Below the pieces are notes generated by a model. It was not told the origin of the DNA and made no database searches. It saw nothing but the letters and a program-made list of their open reading frames with translations. A DNA stretch of 64,000 bases, from contig NZ_QGGG01000017.1 of the NCBI RefSeq assembly GCF_003148475.1, forward strand, positions 37,230 to 101,229. The letters are read 5' to 3'. Origin of the DNA: Pseudaminobacter salicylatoxidans. GTDB taxonomy: Bacteria > Pseudomonadota > Alphaproteobacteria > Rhizobiales > Rhizobiaceae. This document shows, in pieces, positions 34,736 to 43,725 of the stretch. Position numbers and translations under genes: made by a program. Every line of letters begins with the position of its first letter. Within the stretch, counting starts at the first letter, position 1.

Positions 34736-37725
34736 GCCCGCGTCGCGCCGTATCCGGCGGACGGATCGACCGTCTGCGCACCATCCGCTTCACCTTCGAC
34801 GGCAAGTCCTACACCGGCCATGCCGGTGACACGCTGGCCTCGGCGCTGCTTGCCAATGGCGTCACGCTGTTCGGTCGCTCATTCAAATACCACCGGCCGC
34901 GCGGCGTGCTGACGGCAGGCGTGGAAGAGCCGAACGCACTGGTGACGGTGCTGAGCGGCTCCGTGCGCGAGCCCAACATCCCCGCCACCATGCTGGAGAT
35001 CTATGACGGGCTGATGGCCGAGAGCCAGAACCGGTTTCCGTCGCTCGAATATGATGTCCGGGCCGTCAATCAACTCGGCGGCAAGCTGCTGGGCGCCGGC
35101 TTTTACTACAAGACCTTCATGGGACCGGTGATCGGCCCGCTGAAAGGCACGCGCTTCTGGATGTTCTGCGAACACTTCATCCGCCGTGCCGCCGGTCTCG
35201 GCCGCGCCGGCATGGAGAAAGACCCGTCGCGTTACGAGCGCATGAACGCCTTCTGCGATGTGCTCGTGGTGGGCGCAGGTCCCACCGGGCTGATGGCGGC
35301 CAGGGCGGCCGCGGACCAGGGTGCGCGTGTCGTCCTCGCTGACCTCGACGCAATGCCGGGCGGTTCCGCGAACTGGTCCGACGAGACGATCGACGGCATG
35401 GCCGCGGCCGACTGGGCGGCCGAAACGGTGCGCGAACTCAAGGCCCTCGAAAATGTCCGTGTGCTGCCGCGCACCACTGTCTGGGGCTATTACGACAGCA
35501 ACACCCTGGCAGCACTTGAGCGCGTGGCCGACCACAAGCTGGCCCCGGCCAAGGGTGAGCCGCGCCACCGCCACTGGACGATCCGCGCAAACGCGGTCGT
35601 GCTGGCGACCGGTGCGCTGGAACGGCCGCTTGTGTTCCCCGGCAACGACCGGCCGGGCGTCATGCTGGCCGGCGCCGCCGAACGCTACGCCAACCAGTAC
35701 GGAGTGATGCCGGGCCGCAAGCTCGCGATCTTCACCAACAACGACAGCGCCTATCGTGCCGCCCTGGCGCTAAAAAAGGCCGGCGGCGAAATCGTCGCAA
35801 TCATCGATATGCGCGACGACGTCTCAGACGCAGCGCAGGAGATCGCCGGCAAGGTCGGCGGCATGCATCTCACCGGCCACGCGGTCATCGGCACCGAAGG
35901 CGGCAAACGTCTTGGCGGCATCAAGGCGCAGCGGTTCGATGCCCGCACAGGTGCGCTCTCGGGCGACCCTCGCAACATCCCGGCCGATTGCCTGCTGATG
36001 TCCGGCGGCTGGTCGCCGACCATCCATCTTGCCAGTCAGGCTGGACTCAACCCTGTCTGGAGCGACGATCTGCAGGCCTTCCTGCCGCCGCAGGCGACGC
36101 AGAACTGGGTCGGCGCGGGCGGATTCAACGGCAGCTTCGCCACCGCTGCCGCGCTGGCGGAAGGCTACGCCGCCGGCCTGAAGGCGACAGGTGCGCCCGC
36201 CGTCGACGCCGATTTACCGTCAGTCGATGAAGACGGGCTCGACCCGAGGCCTGCCCCCGTGCTGGAGGTCAGGTCCAAGGGCAAGGCCTTCGTCGATCAC
36301 CAGCACGACGTGACGGCAGACGACGTCCGCCTTGCCCATCAGGAAGGTTTCGTCTCGGTCGAGCACCTGAAGCGCTACACCACGCTCGGCATGGCGACCG
36401 ACCAGGGCAAGAATTCCAACGTGCCGGGCCTTGCCATCATGGCCGATGCGCTCGGCAAGCAGATCCCGGAAGTCGGTACCACGCGTTTCCGACCGCCCTT
36501 CGCGCCGGTTTCGGTCGGCTCGCTGGCTGCTGAACGCTACGGCGAGATCAAACCCGACCGGCTGACGCCGATGCACGACTGGCACGTCGAAAACGGCGCG
36601 GCCATGTATGGCGCGGGCCTCTGGCACCGGCCGATGATCTACGGCCTGCCGGGCGAGACGGTGGAACAGGCCTATATCCGCGAGACGAAAACCGTGCGCG
36701 AGGGCGTCGGCCTCGTCGATGTCTCGACACTCGGCAAGATCGCGGTGCAGGGACCGGATGCGGCCGAATTCCTCGACCGTGTCTACACCAACATGTTCTC
36801 CACCCTGCCGGTCGCAAAGGCCCGCTATGGCCTGATGTTGCGCGAGGACGGGCTTGCGCTGGACGACGGCACGACATGGCGGCTCGGCCAGCACGACTTC
36901 CTGATGACCACCACCACGGCCAATGCCGGCAAGGTGATGCAGCATCTGGAATATCTGCTCGACGTGGTGTGGCCGGAACTCAAGGTGCATCTCACTTCCG
37001 TGACCGACCAGTGGGCGGGTGCGGCAATCGCCGGGCCGAAGTCGCGCGAGGTGCTGGCGGCCTGCGTGACCGGCACGAAGGTGGACAATCAGGCGCTGCC
37101 CTTCATGGGCATCGTCCATGGCGAGATCGACGGCGCGCCGGTGATGATCTGCCGGCTCTCCTTCTCCGGAGAACTGGCCTACGAGGTCTATTGCGGCGCG
37201 GGCCACGGCGCCCATGTGTGGGAAGTGCTGATGAAGGCCGGAAAGCCGTTCGGCATCGTGCCCTATGGACTTGAAGCGCTCGGCACCATGCGCATCGAAA
37301 AGGGTCATGTCACCGGCGCGGAGATTGACGGCCGCACCACCGCCCGCGACCTGCATCTCGACTGGATGCTGTCGAAGAAAAAGCCTTTCATCGGCTCGGT
37401 CATGATGGACCGTGAAGGGCTGGTTGCCGAGGGCCGCCTGCAGCTCGTCGGCATCGTTCCGCTCGACAATCGGCCGGTGAACGGCGGCGCGCATATCGTC
37501 GAAGAGCTGCACGAAGACAGCCCGCGCGACTCGATCGGCCATGTCACGGCCATGTGCTATTCGCCAACGCTCGGCAAATATATCGCGCTGGCGCTGGTCA
37601 AGGACGGCAAGGCCCGTCGCGGCACCCGCGCCTTCGTGTCCGATCCGCTGCGCAAGCGTTTCGGCCAGGTCGAGATCGTCACCCACCATTTCTATGACCC
37701 GGAAGGGAGCCGCATGCATGGTTGA
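34732..37725 (+). CDS. soxA: Sarcosine oxidase alpha subunit
   Basis: The protein has 997 residues. The N-terminal Fer2-like region (GHAGDTLASALLANGVTLFGRSFKYHRPRG) is followed by an NAD(P)-binding Rossmann domain (VLVVGAGPTGLMAARAAADQG, about 178) and a C-terminal GcvT-like folate-binding half (YGLPGETVEQAYIRETK, later VTGAEIDGRTTARDLHLDW). Together with SoxB, D and G it forms the enzyme that passes the methyl carbon to methylene-THF. It overlaps soxD by 4 nt and soxG by 8 nt. Confidence 0.95.
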   Translation: MSPRRAVSGGRIDRLRTIRFTFDGKSYTGHAGDTLASALLANGVTLFGRSFKYHRPRGVLTAGVEEPNALVTVLSGSVREPNIPATMLEIYDGLMAESQNRFPSLEYDVRAVNQLGGKLLGAGFYYKTFMGPVIGPLKGTRFWMFCEHFIRRAAGLGRAGMEKDPSRYERMNAFCDVLVVGAGPTGLMAARAAADQGARVVLADLDAMPGGSANWSDETIDGMAAADWAAETVRELKALENVRVLPRTTVWGYYDSNTLAALERVADHKLAPAKGEPRHRHWTIRANAVVLATGALERPLVFPGNDRPGVMLAGAAERYANQYGVMPGRKLAIFTNNDSAYRAALALKKAGGEIVAIIDMRDDVSDAAQEIAGKVGGMHLTGHAVIGTEGGKRLGGIKAQRFDARTGALSGDPRNIPADCLLMSGGWSPTIHLASQAGLNPVWSDDLQAFLPPQATQNWVGAGGFNGSFATAAALAEGYAAGLKATGAPAVDADLPSVDEDGLDPRPAPVLEVRSKGKAFVDHQHDVTADDVRLAHQEGFVSVEHLKRYTTLGMATDQGKNSNVPGLAIMADALGKQIPEVGTTRFRPPFAPVSVGSLAAERYGEIKPDRLTPMHDWHVENGAAMYGAGLWHRPMIYGLPGETVEQAYIRETKTVREGVGLVDVSTLGKIAVQGPDAAEFLDRVYTNMFSTLPVAKARYGLMLREDGLALDDGTTWRLGQHDFLMTTTTANAGKVMQHLEYLLDVVWPELKVHLTSVTDQWAGAAIAGPKSREVLAACVTGTKVDNQALPFMGIVHGEIDGAPVMICRLSFSGELAYEVYCGAGHGAHVWEVLMKAGKPFGIVPYGLEALGTMRIEKGHVTGAEIDGRTTARDLHLDWMLSKKKPFIGSVMMDREGLVAEGRLQLVGIVPLDNRPVNGGAHIVEELHEDSPRDSIGHVTAMCYSPTLGKYIALALVKDGKARRGTRAFVSDPLRKRFGQVEIVTHHFYDPEGSRMHG

Positions 37726-38305
37726 GCAGGAATCCCCGCTGAAGCTGGTATGGAAACCCGGCTCGCACGGAAATTTTTCCGGCGGCGTCGGCGTCTATCT
37801 GTCGGAGACGATGCCGGGCTCAATCGTTCAGCTCGCGGCGTGGCCGGGAGAGGAAAAGGCCATCATCGCGGCCATCAGGAAAGTGGCGGGCCTGACGCTG
37901 CCGGATGGCGCGGGCGGCGGCGCGCCGGGCGACGCCAAGGCCGCCTTCGGCTTCGCGCCCGGAAAGTTCCTCGTGGTCGATGAGAAAGAAAGGTTGGCGG
38001 AAGCCTTCATCAAGGCCGTCGACATTTCCCTCGGGACCGTCACAGACCTGTCGCACGGCCGCACCGCGATCCGCATCGCCGGCCCGAAGGCCGAGTGGGT
38101 GCTGGCGAAATTCTTCGCCATCGACTTTTCGCAAACCGCCTTCCCGGTCGGTGCTGGCCGCTCGACCGTGCATCACGACATTTTCGCGCAAATCCAGCGC
38201 ACCGCGCCGACGCAGTTCGACCTCTACGTCTTCCGCTCCTTCGCGCGTAGCTTCTGGACCGCGCTGTGCCATGCGTCGGAGGAAGTCGGCTACGAGGTGA
38301 GATAG
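37718..38305 (+). CDS. soxG: Sarcosine oxidase gamma subunit
   Basis: The protein has 195 residues. It starts inside the soxA end (ATG 37718, 8-nt overlap) and has the SoxG segments LSHGRTAIRIAGPKAEWVLAKFFAIDF and RTAPTQFDLYVFRSFARSFW. It completes the soxBDAG operon. A hairpin-rich repeat follows. Confidence 0.92.
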   Translation: MVEQESPLKLVWKPGSHGNFSGGVGVYLSETMPGSIVQLAAWPGEEKAIIAAIRKVAGLTLPDGAGGGAPGDAKAAFGFAPGKFLVVDEKERLAEAFIKAVDISLGTVTDLSHGRTAIRIAGPKAEWVLAKFFAIDFSQTAFPVGAGRSTVHHDIFAQIQRTAPTQFDLYVFRSFARSFWTALCHASEEVGYEVR

Positions 38306-38307
38306 CT

Positions 38308-38410
38308 GGAGCATGGGCCTGAAAAGTTGCAGACTTTTCGGACAAGACCATGCTTCAAGAACAAAACTTAGAGCGAGATGGAGAGTCTAGGCAAAGTCAT
38401 CTCGCTCTAA
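38308..38410. repeat. Two palindromic elements between soxG and ridA-like gene
   Basis: The first element is GGAGCATG...CCATGCTTC with an inner GAAAAGT/ACTTTTC stem (38308-38355), a rhizobial REP-like hairpin. The second is TTAGAGCGAGATG (38368-38380) with CATCTCGCTCTAA (38398-38410), a perfect 13-bp inverted repeat ending 10 bp before the next ATG. They may act as soxG-side terminators or as a leader for ridA. Confidence 0.6.
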
Positions 38411-38420
38411 CGGAGGAACG

Positions 38421-38813
38421 ATGCTCGAATTCATCAACTCGCCAGAATCCAAAGCCGTCAACCTGCCTTTCAGCCAGGCGGTGCGTGTCGGTGATATCCT
38501 TTATCTCTCGGGAGCGCTCGGCAGCCGCCCCGGAACGCTGGAACTCGTTGCGGGCGGGATGGAGGCGGAGGCACGCCAGACGATGGAAAACATCGGCGCA
38601 GTGCTGAAGGAAAACGGACTCGGCTTCGCCGATGTCTTCAAATGCACGGTGATGCTGGCCGACATGTCGAAATGGGCTGAGTTCAACAAGGTCTATGTCA
38701 GCTATTTCGACCCGGACCGCCTGCCGGCGCGCTCGGCATTCGGCGCGAACGGCCTTGCGCTCGGCGCGCAGGTGGAACTGGAATGCTGGGCCTATATCGG
38801 CAAGCCGCGCTGA
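38421..38813 (+). CDS. RidA/YjgF-family protein (first copy)
   Basis: The protein has 130 residues. The RidA fold is shown by LPFSQAVRVGDILYLSGALGSRPG, QTMENIGAVLKENGLGFADVFKCTVMLADM and RSAFGANGLALGAQVELECWAY. The canonical RidA arginine is present as RSAFG. RidA proteins hydrolyse reactive enamine/imine intermediates from PLP enzymes and amine oxidation. Its place after soxBDAG fits detoxifying imines formed by amine dehydrogenases. It is convergent with the nitroreductase gene, 6 bp away. Confidence 0.9.
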   Translation: MLEFINSPESKAVNLPFSQAVRVGDILYLSGALGSRPGTLELVAGGMEAEARQTMENIGAVLKENGLGFADVFKCTVMLADMSKWAEFNKVYVSYFDPDRLPARSAFGANGLALGAQVELECWAYIGKPR

Positions 38814-38819
38814 ACGGCC

Positions 38820-39530
38820 CTACTTCCAGAACGTAACCCATTCTTCCTGCGGGGCGCGGTCGGTGCGAAACGTGCTTTCGGGCTTGGTCGTGTCCTCATG
38901 GCCAATCGCCATGCCGCACACGACGATTTCCTCATCCGGAATGTTCAGGATCGGCCGGATCTGCTGGTGGTAGGGGGCGAATGCCGCCTGTGGGCAGGTA
39001 TGCAGCCCCCGCGCCCGCGCCGCGATCATGATGTTCTGCAGGAACATGCCATAGTCGATCCACGAACCCTGGTTGAGCCTGCGGTCGATGGTGAAGATCA
39101 TGCCCACCGGCGCGTCGAAGAAGATGAAGTTGCGGTCGTGCTGGGCGCGCATGCGCTCCACCTCGCGCCGGCCGATCCCGAGCGCACTGTAAAGGCCGAA
39201 ACCGTTGGCGCGCCGGCGCGCCAGATAGGGCTCGAAGAACTGGTCCGGGTAATATTTGTATTCATCCCAGACGGCCTTTTCCGCGCGGATGCCTGAGTTG
39301 AGGATCGCGTCCCCGATGCGCTGCCGGGTTTCGCCCGTGGTCACGTAGACCTTCCACGGCTGCATATTCGTGCCGGAGGGGGCGCGCGCCGCGACGTCGA
39401 GAATGTCGCGAATGGTTTGATCGTCCACAGGTGTCGGCAGAAAGGCGCGCACGGAGCGGCGCGACTCGATCGCCTCATCGACGATGCGCGTTTCGTCTCT
39501 TGAATTGGCCCCGGATTCGCGTGCCAGCAT
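38820..39530 (-). CDS. Nitroreductase-family flavoprotein
   Basis: The protein has 236 residues. IESRRSVRAFLPTPVDDQTIRDILDVAARAPSGTNMQPW is the classic FMN-binding N-terminus; GSWIDYGMFLQNIMIAARARGLHTCPQ and the C-terminal VVCGMAIGHED complete the fold. These enzymes reduce nitro or quinone compounds with NAD(P)H or act in specific catabolic steps. It is divergent from the XRE-cupin regulator and convergent with ridA. The true substrate is unknown. Confidence 0.9.
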   Translation of the reverse strand: MLARESGANSRDETRIVDEAIESRRSVRAFLPTPVDDQTIRDILDVAARAPSGTNMQPWKVYVTTGETRQRIGDAILNSGIRAEKAVWDEYKYYPDQFFEPYLARRRANGFGLYSALGIGRREVERMRAQHDRNFIFFDAPVGMIFTIDRRLNQGSWIDYGMFLQNIMIAARARGLHTCPQAAFAPYHQQIRPILNIPDEEIVVCGMAIGHEDTTKPESTFRTDRAPQEEWVTFWK

Positions 39531-39655
39531 GAACTACTGTTCCTTCTTTATTCGCAACCGGAACGTCTCTCCCTCGCCCGCGGTTGCCCTGCATTTGCAC
39601 CAGCCTCCCGACTATCGCAAGCAATAGCTTCGCTTCATGAAATTCTGCTTGAATT

Positions 39656-39681
39656 TTTCACCAAACTGTCATCTGGTGAAA
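39656..39681. promoter_or_regulatory. Inverted repeat TTTCACCA-N10-TGGTGAAA before the XRE-cupin gene
   Basis: Arms at 39656-39663 and 39674-39681 are perfect complements. The site lies 17 bp before the regulator ATG, within an AT-rich gap between divergent genes, and GAGGAG follows as Shine-Dalgarno. Autoregulation by the XRE-cupin protein is likely but inferred. Confidence 0.5.
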
Positions 39682-39698
39682 TTTGAGGAGAAAATTTC

Positions 39699-40304
39699 AT
39701 GCCGGTGCAGAAAGCCCGTCTTTCATCGTCGGAGAGCCTTCCTGAAGGCAGCGCCAACGCCTTGCTCGCAAGCGATCTGCGCGCCTTGCGCAAGGCGCGC
39801 GGGCTGACGCTTTCGGAGGTCGCGCTGTCGCTCGGCCGCTCCGTGGGATGGCTGAGCCAGGTCGAACGCGGGCTTTCGACCCCCTCCATAACCGATCTGC
39901 GGGCATTTGCCGAAACGTTCGGCGTCTCGCTCAGCCTTTTCTTCGGCCACGATGTTCACGATGAGGACGAGCGCGGCGTGGTGGTGCGGGCCGGCCACCG
40001 CCGCTCGCTCGGCACGAGCGATTCCGGCCTCGTTGAAGAACTGCTCTCGCCCGACCTTGGCGGCAGCTTCGAAATGCTGCGCTCGGAGTTCGCGCCGGGC
40101 GCCGAGCTGAAACTTCCGGCCAGCCGGCCGACCGAAGAGGCAGGCTATGTGGCCGCCGGTCAGTTCGATATCGAGATCGACGGCGTCTGGCATCACCTTG
40201 CCGAAGGCGACAGTTTCCGGTTCGGCGGCAAGCCGTTCCGGTGGAAGAATCCGGGAGAGGAACCGGCGGTCGTGATCTGGGTGATCTCGCCGCCTGTCTA
40301 TTAG
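39699..40304 (+). CDS. XRE-family regulator with C-terminal cupin domain
   Basis: The protein has 201 residues. The HTH (LRALRKARGLTLSEVALSLGRSVGWLSQVERGLSTPSITDLRAFAETFG, about 28-75) is followed by a cupin_2 domain (EEAGYVAAGQFDIEIDGVWHHLAEGDSFRFGGKPFRWKNPGEEPAVVIWV). Such regulators sense small molecules, often amines, and control adjacent catabolic operons. It lies 68 bp upstream of and co-oriented with the demethylase operon 40373-47367, for which it is the best regulator candidate. GAGGAG precedes the ATG. Confidence 0.92.
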   Translation: MPVQKARLSSSESLPEGSANALLASDLRALRKARGLTLSEVALSLGRSVGWLSQVERGLSTPSITDLRAFAETFGVSLSLFFGHDVHDEDERGVVVRAGHRRSLGTSDSGLVEELLSPDLGGSFEMLRSEFAPGAELKLPASRPTEEAGYVAAGQFDIEIDGVWHHLAEGDSFRFGGKPFRWKNPGEEPAVVIWVISPPVY

Positions 40305-40372
40305 AAGAACGCTGACTTGAACGGACAACGGCCATGAAGACCGGTGCCCGATACGAATTGAGGGAGGATTGA

Positions 40373-42823
40373 ATGGCTGATTTTCCGACGACGGCGCGTG
40401 TGGTCATCATTGGCGGCGGCGCGGTCGGCGTCTCAGCGCTCTACCATCTGGCCAAGGCCGGCTGGACGGATTGCGTGCTTCTGGAAAAGAACGAGCTGAC
40501 CTCCGGCTCGACATGGCATGCCGCCGGCAACGTGCCGACCTTCTCCGCATCCTGGTCGCTGATGAACATGCAGCGCTATTCGACCGAGCTTTATCGCGGG
40601 CTGGCGGCCGAGGTCGATTATCCGATGAACTACCACGTCACCGGCTCGCTGCGTCTTGCCCATTCCAGGGAGCGCATGCGCGAGTTCCAGCGCGCCAAGG
40701 GTATGGGCCGCTATCAGGGCATGGACATCGACGTTATCGGCCTCGACGAGATCAAGGGCCGCTATCCGTTCATCGAGACGCATGAGCTGGAAGGCGCGCT
40801 CTACGATCCCAACGATGGCGACATCGACCCCGCCCAGCTCACGCAGGCCCTGGCCAAGGGCGCGCGCGACATGGGCGCGAAAATTATCCGCTTCTGCCCC
40901 GTCACCGGTGTACGCCGTGAAAACGGCGAGTGGGTGATCGCGACCGCCCAGGGAGAAATCCGCTGCGAATATGTCGTCAATGCCACCGGCTACCGCGCGC
41001 AGGAAGTGGGCCGCATGTTCGGCCGCGAAGTGCCCATGATGGTGATGAGCCACCAATATATCCTGTTCGAGGAAATCCCCGAGCTTGCCGCATGGTCGAA
41101 GGAAGCCGGCCAGAAGCTGCCGCTGCTGCGCGACGTGGATACCTCCTACTATCTGCGACAGGAAAAGAACGGCATGAACCTCGGCCCCTATGAGCGCAAC
41201 TGCCGCGCCCATTGGGCAACCGCCGACGACCCGATGCCGGAAGACTTCTCCTTCCAGCTCTATCCGGACGATCTGGAGCGGCTGGAATGGTATCTGGACG
41301 ACGCCGTGCGCCGCGTGCCCATTCTCGGTACCGCCGGTCTTTCCAAGGTCATCAACGGCCCGATCCCCTATGCGCCGGACGGCAACCCGTTGATCGGCCC
41401 GATGCCGGGCGTGCCCAATGCCTTCGAAGCCTGCGTCTTCACCTTCGGCATCGCGCAGGCGGGCGGCGCGGGCAAGGTGCTGGCCGAATGGATGACCGAA
41501 GGCCACACCGAATGGGACATGTGGTCCTGCGATCCGCGCCGCTTCACCTCCTTTGCGGCAGCCCCCGATTATGCGGTGGCGAAGGGAATGGAAATCTACG
41601 GCAATGAATACGCCATCCACTTCCCGCGCCATGCCTGGCCGGCCGGCCGCGACCGCAAGCTGTCGCCGATCCACGATCGCATGAAAAAGCTCGGCGCGCA
41701 GTTTGCCGCCAATAATGGCTGGGAGCGCGCGACCTGGTTCGCCCAGGCCGGCGACGACACCTCCGAGGAATCGACCCAGACCTTCAGGCGCTCCGGTCCG
41801 TGGGAAAAGCGCATCCGCGAGGAATGCCTCGCCGTGCGCGACGCCGCCGGCATCCTCGACCTGCCCGGCTTTTCGCGCTTCCGCCTGCAAGGCCCCGGCG
41901 CGCGCGCCTGGCTCTCGACGCTGATCACCGGCGTGGTGCCGAAGCCGAGCCGCATCGGCCTCGGCTATTTCGCCGATGATGCCGGTCGCATCGTCACCGA
42001 AATGTCGATCATGGCCATCGACGAGGATTTTTTCTTCCTCATCACCGCGGCGGTCGCCCAGTGGCACGATTTCGAATGGCTGCAGAAGCATCTGCCCGAA
42101 GGCACCGAAATCACGCTGCAGGACGTCACGGAAAACTTTTCGTGCCAGATTCTCTCCGGCCCGAATTCGCGCGCCATCCTTGCCGAACTCACCGACGCCG
42201 ACCTGTCGAAGCCATGGCTCACGCATCAGAGCGCGCAGGTCGCCGGGCGCTGGTGCCAGCTTGTGCGCGTTTCCTTCGCCGGCGAACTCGGCTGGGAAAT
42301 CCACACCAAGGTGGACGACACAGCGGCCATCTTCGATGCTGTCTGGGAAGCCGGCCAGAAACACGGGCTGAAGCCTTTCGGCATGTTCGCGCTCGACAGC
42401 CTGCGTCTGGAAAAGGGCTATCGCGCCTGGAAGGGCGACCTGTCCACCGACTACACCGTGCTGCAGGGCGGGCTCGAACGTTTCGTGAAATGGGACAAGC
42501 CCGAATTCAAGGGCAAGACAGCCCTCCAGAACGAAAAGCAGCAGGGTGCTTCGAAGCGTTTCGTAACGCTGGTGGTCGATGCCGGCGATTGCGACGCGCC
42601 TTACATGTCCACGCTCTGGCACGACGGCAAGGTGGTGGGCGAGACCACGTCGGGAGGCTTCGGCTACAGGGTGGACAAATCCATTGCGCTCGGCATGATC
42701 CGCGCCGATCTCGCCGTGCCGGGCACCATGGTGCACGTTGAAATCTTCGGCGAGAATTTCCCGGCGGTGGTGCAGGAAGACCAGCCGCTGTGGGATCCGA
42801 AGAACGAAAGGTTGCGTGCATGA
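40373..42823 (+). CDS. FAD/GcvT-type dimethylglycine/sarcosine dehydrogenase (operon copy 1)
   Basis: The protein has 816 residues. VVIIGGGAVGVSALYHLAKAGW (FAD motif) and TSGSTWHAAG with His49, the expected covalent FAD attachment residue, are at the N-terminus. The C-terminal half is the GcvT folate-binding aminomethyltransferase fold (SFAGELGWEIH, SLRLEKGYRAWKGDL). The enzyme oxidatively demethylates an N-methylated glycine and captures formaldehyde on THF. AGGGAGGA precedes the ATG. It overlaps the homocysteine methyltransferase gene by ATGA. Whether it is specific for dimethylglycine or sarcosine is not readable. Confidence 0.9.
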   Translation: MADFPTTARVVIIGGGAVGVSALYHLAKAGWTDCVLLEKNELTSGSTWHAAGNVPTFSASWSLMNMQRYSTELYRGLAAEVDYPMNYHVTGSLRLAHSRERMREFQRAKGMGRYQGMDIDVIGLDEIKGRYPFIETHELEGALYDPNDGDIDPAQLTQALAKGARDMGAKIIRFCPVTGVRRENGEWVIATAQGEIRCEYVVNATGYRAQEVGRMFGREVPMMVMSHQYILFEEIPELAAWSKEAGQKLPLLRDVDTSYYLRQEKNGMNLGPYERNCRAHWATADDPMPEDFSFQLYPDDLERLEWYLDDAVRRVPILGTAGLSKVINGPIPYAPDGNPLIGPMPGVPNAFEACVFTFGIAQAGGAGKVLAEWMTEGHTEWDMWSCDPRRFTSFAAAPDYAVAKGMEIYGNEYAIHFPRHAWPAGRDRKLSPIHDRMKKLGAQFAANNGWERATWFAQAGDDTSEESTQTFRRSGPWEKRIREECLAVRDAAGILDLPGFSRFRLQGPGARAWLSTLITGVVPKPSRIGLGYFADDAGRIVTEMSIMAIDEDFFFLITAAVAQWHDFEWLQKHLPEGTEITLQDVTENFSCQILSGPNSRAILAELTDADLSKPWLTHQSAQVAGRWCQLVRVSFAGELGWEIHTKVDDTAAIFDAVWEAGQKHGLKPFGMFALDSLRLEKGYRAWKGDLSTDYTVLQGGLERFVKWDKPEFKGKTALQNEKQQGASKRFVTLVVDAGDCDAPYMSTLWHDGKVVGETTSGGFGYRVDKSIALGMIRADLAVPGTMVHVEIFGENFPAVVQEDQPLWDPKNERLRA

Positions 42824-43725
42824 CGAAGGTTGTCCTCACGGATGGCGGCATGGGTCAGGAACTCGTGCGCCGAAGCAGGAGCGAGCCAACCCCGCTCTGG
42901 TCGGCGAAAGTGTTGATGGATGAGCCCGATCTGGTGCGCGGCCTGCATGCGGAATTCATCCGTGCAGGGGCGCGCGTCATCACGCTCAACACCTATTCCG
43001 CCACGCCTGAGCGACTGGAGCGCGAGGGTGCTCCCGAGCTGTTCAAGCCCTTGCAGAAGCGTGGAATAGACCTTGCCAAAGCGGCACGCGACGAGGCGGG
43101 AGACGCAGCCATCGCCGGCTGCCTGCCGCCGCTTTTCGGCAGCTACGCACCGGCGCTGACGATCCCCTATGACGAGACGCTCGATATCTATCGCCGGGTG
43201 GTCGCCGAACAGGCCGAGCATGTTGATCTCTTCCTGTGCGAAACCATGGCTTCGGCCGACGAGGCGCGCGCCGCCGTGACCGCCGCGACCGAAAGCGGCA
43301 AGCCGGTCTGGGTGTCGTGGACACTGGCCGACCATGGCGAACCGCGCCTGCGCAGCGGCGAAAGCCTTGCCGCCGCCAACGCCGCTCTCGGCGACATGCC
43401 GCTGGCCGCGCGATTGATCAATTGCTGCCGCCCGGAAGCGGTCGATGCGGCATTCGCCGATCTGCTGGCGCTCGGCGGCAAGGTCGGCGCCTATGCCAAT
43501 GGCTTCACCGCCGTCGAGGCGCTGAAGCATGGCGGCACGGTCGATGTGCTGCATGCCCGCCATGACCTCGACCCCGCCGCCTATGCCGATTTCGCGATCG
43601 GCTGGGCCAGGCGTGGCGCCTCCATCATCGGCGGTTGCTGCGAAGTCGGGCCGGAGCATATCGCTGCCTTGCGCGACCGCCTGGTTTCCGAGGGTTTCGA
43701 GATTGCGGGAGCGTTCGATGCCTAA
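42820..43725 (+). CDS. Homocysteine S-methyltransferase-domain protein (BHMT/MmuM/split-MetH type)
   Basis: The protein has 301 residues. The Hcy-binding TIM barrel begins VVLTDGGMGQEL, with ITLNTYSATP, SWTLAD and the zinc-cysteine motifs LINCCRP and IIGGCCEVGP. It transfers a methyl group to homocysteine to give methionine; the donor may be glycine betaine (BHMT), S-methylmethionine, or a methyl-corrinoid if it works with the carrier at 4224. It lacks folate and B12 domains, so it is not full-length MetH. Its placement between demethylases by ATGA and 8-nt overlaps fits betaine to dimethylglycine to sarcosine breakdown. Confidence 0.9.
   Translation: MTKVVLTDGGMGQELVRRSRSEPTPLWSAKVLMDEPDLVRGLHAEFIRAGARVITLNTYSATPERLEREGAPELFKPLQKRGIDLAKAARDEAGDAAIAGCLPPLFGSYAPALTIPYDETLDIYRRVVAEQAEHVDLFLCETMASADEARAAVTAATESGKPVWVSWTLADHGEPRLRSGESLAAANAALGDMPLAARLINCCRPEAVDAAFADLLALGGKVGAYANGFTAVEALKHGGTVDVLHARHDLDPAAYADFAIGWARRGASIIGGCCEVGPEHIAALRDRLVSEGFEIAGAFDA

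Noticed and set aside
40433..42736. 767-residue open frame antisense to the demethylase gene
   Set aside because: Shadow frame of the FAD/GcvT gene, with composition typical of antisense GC-rich frames.
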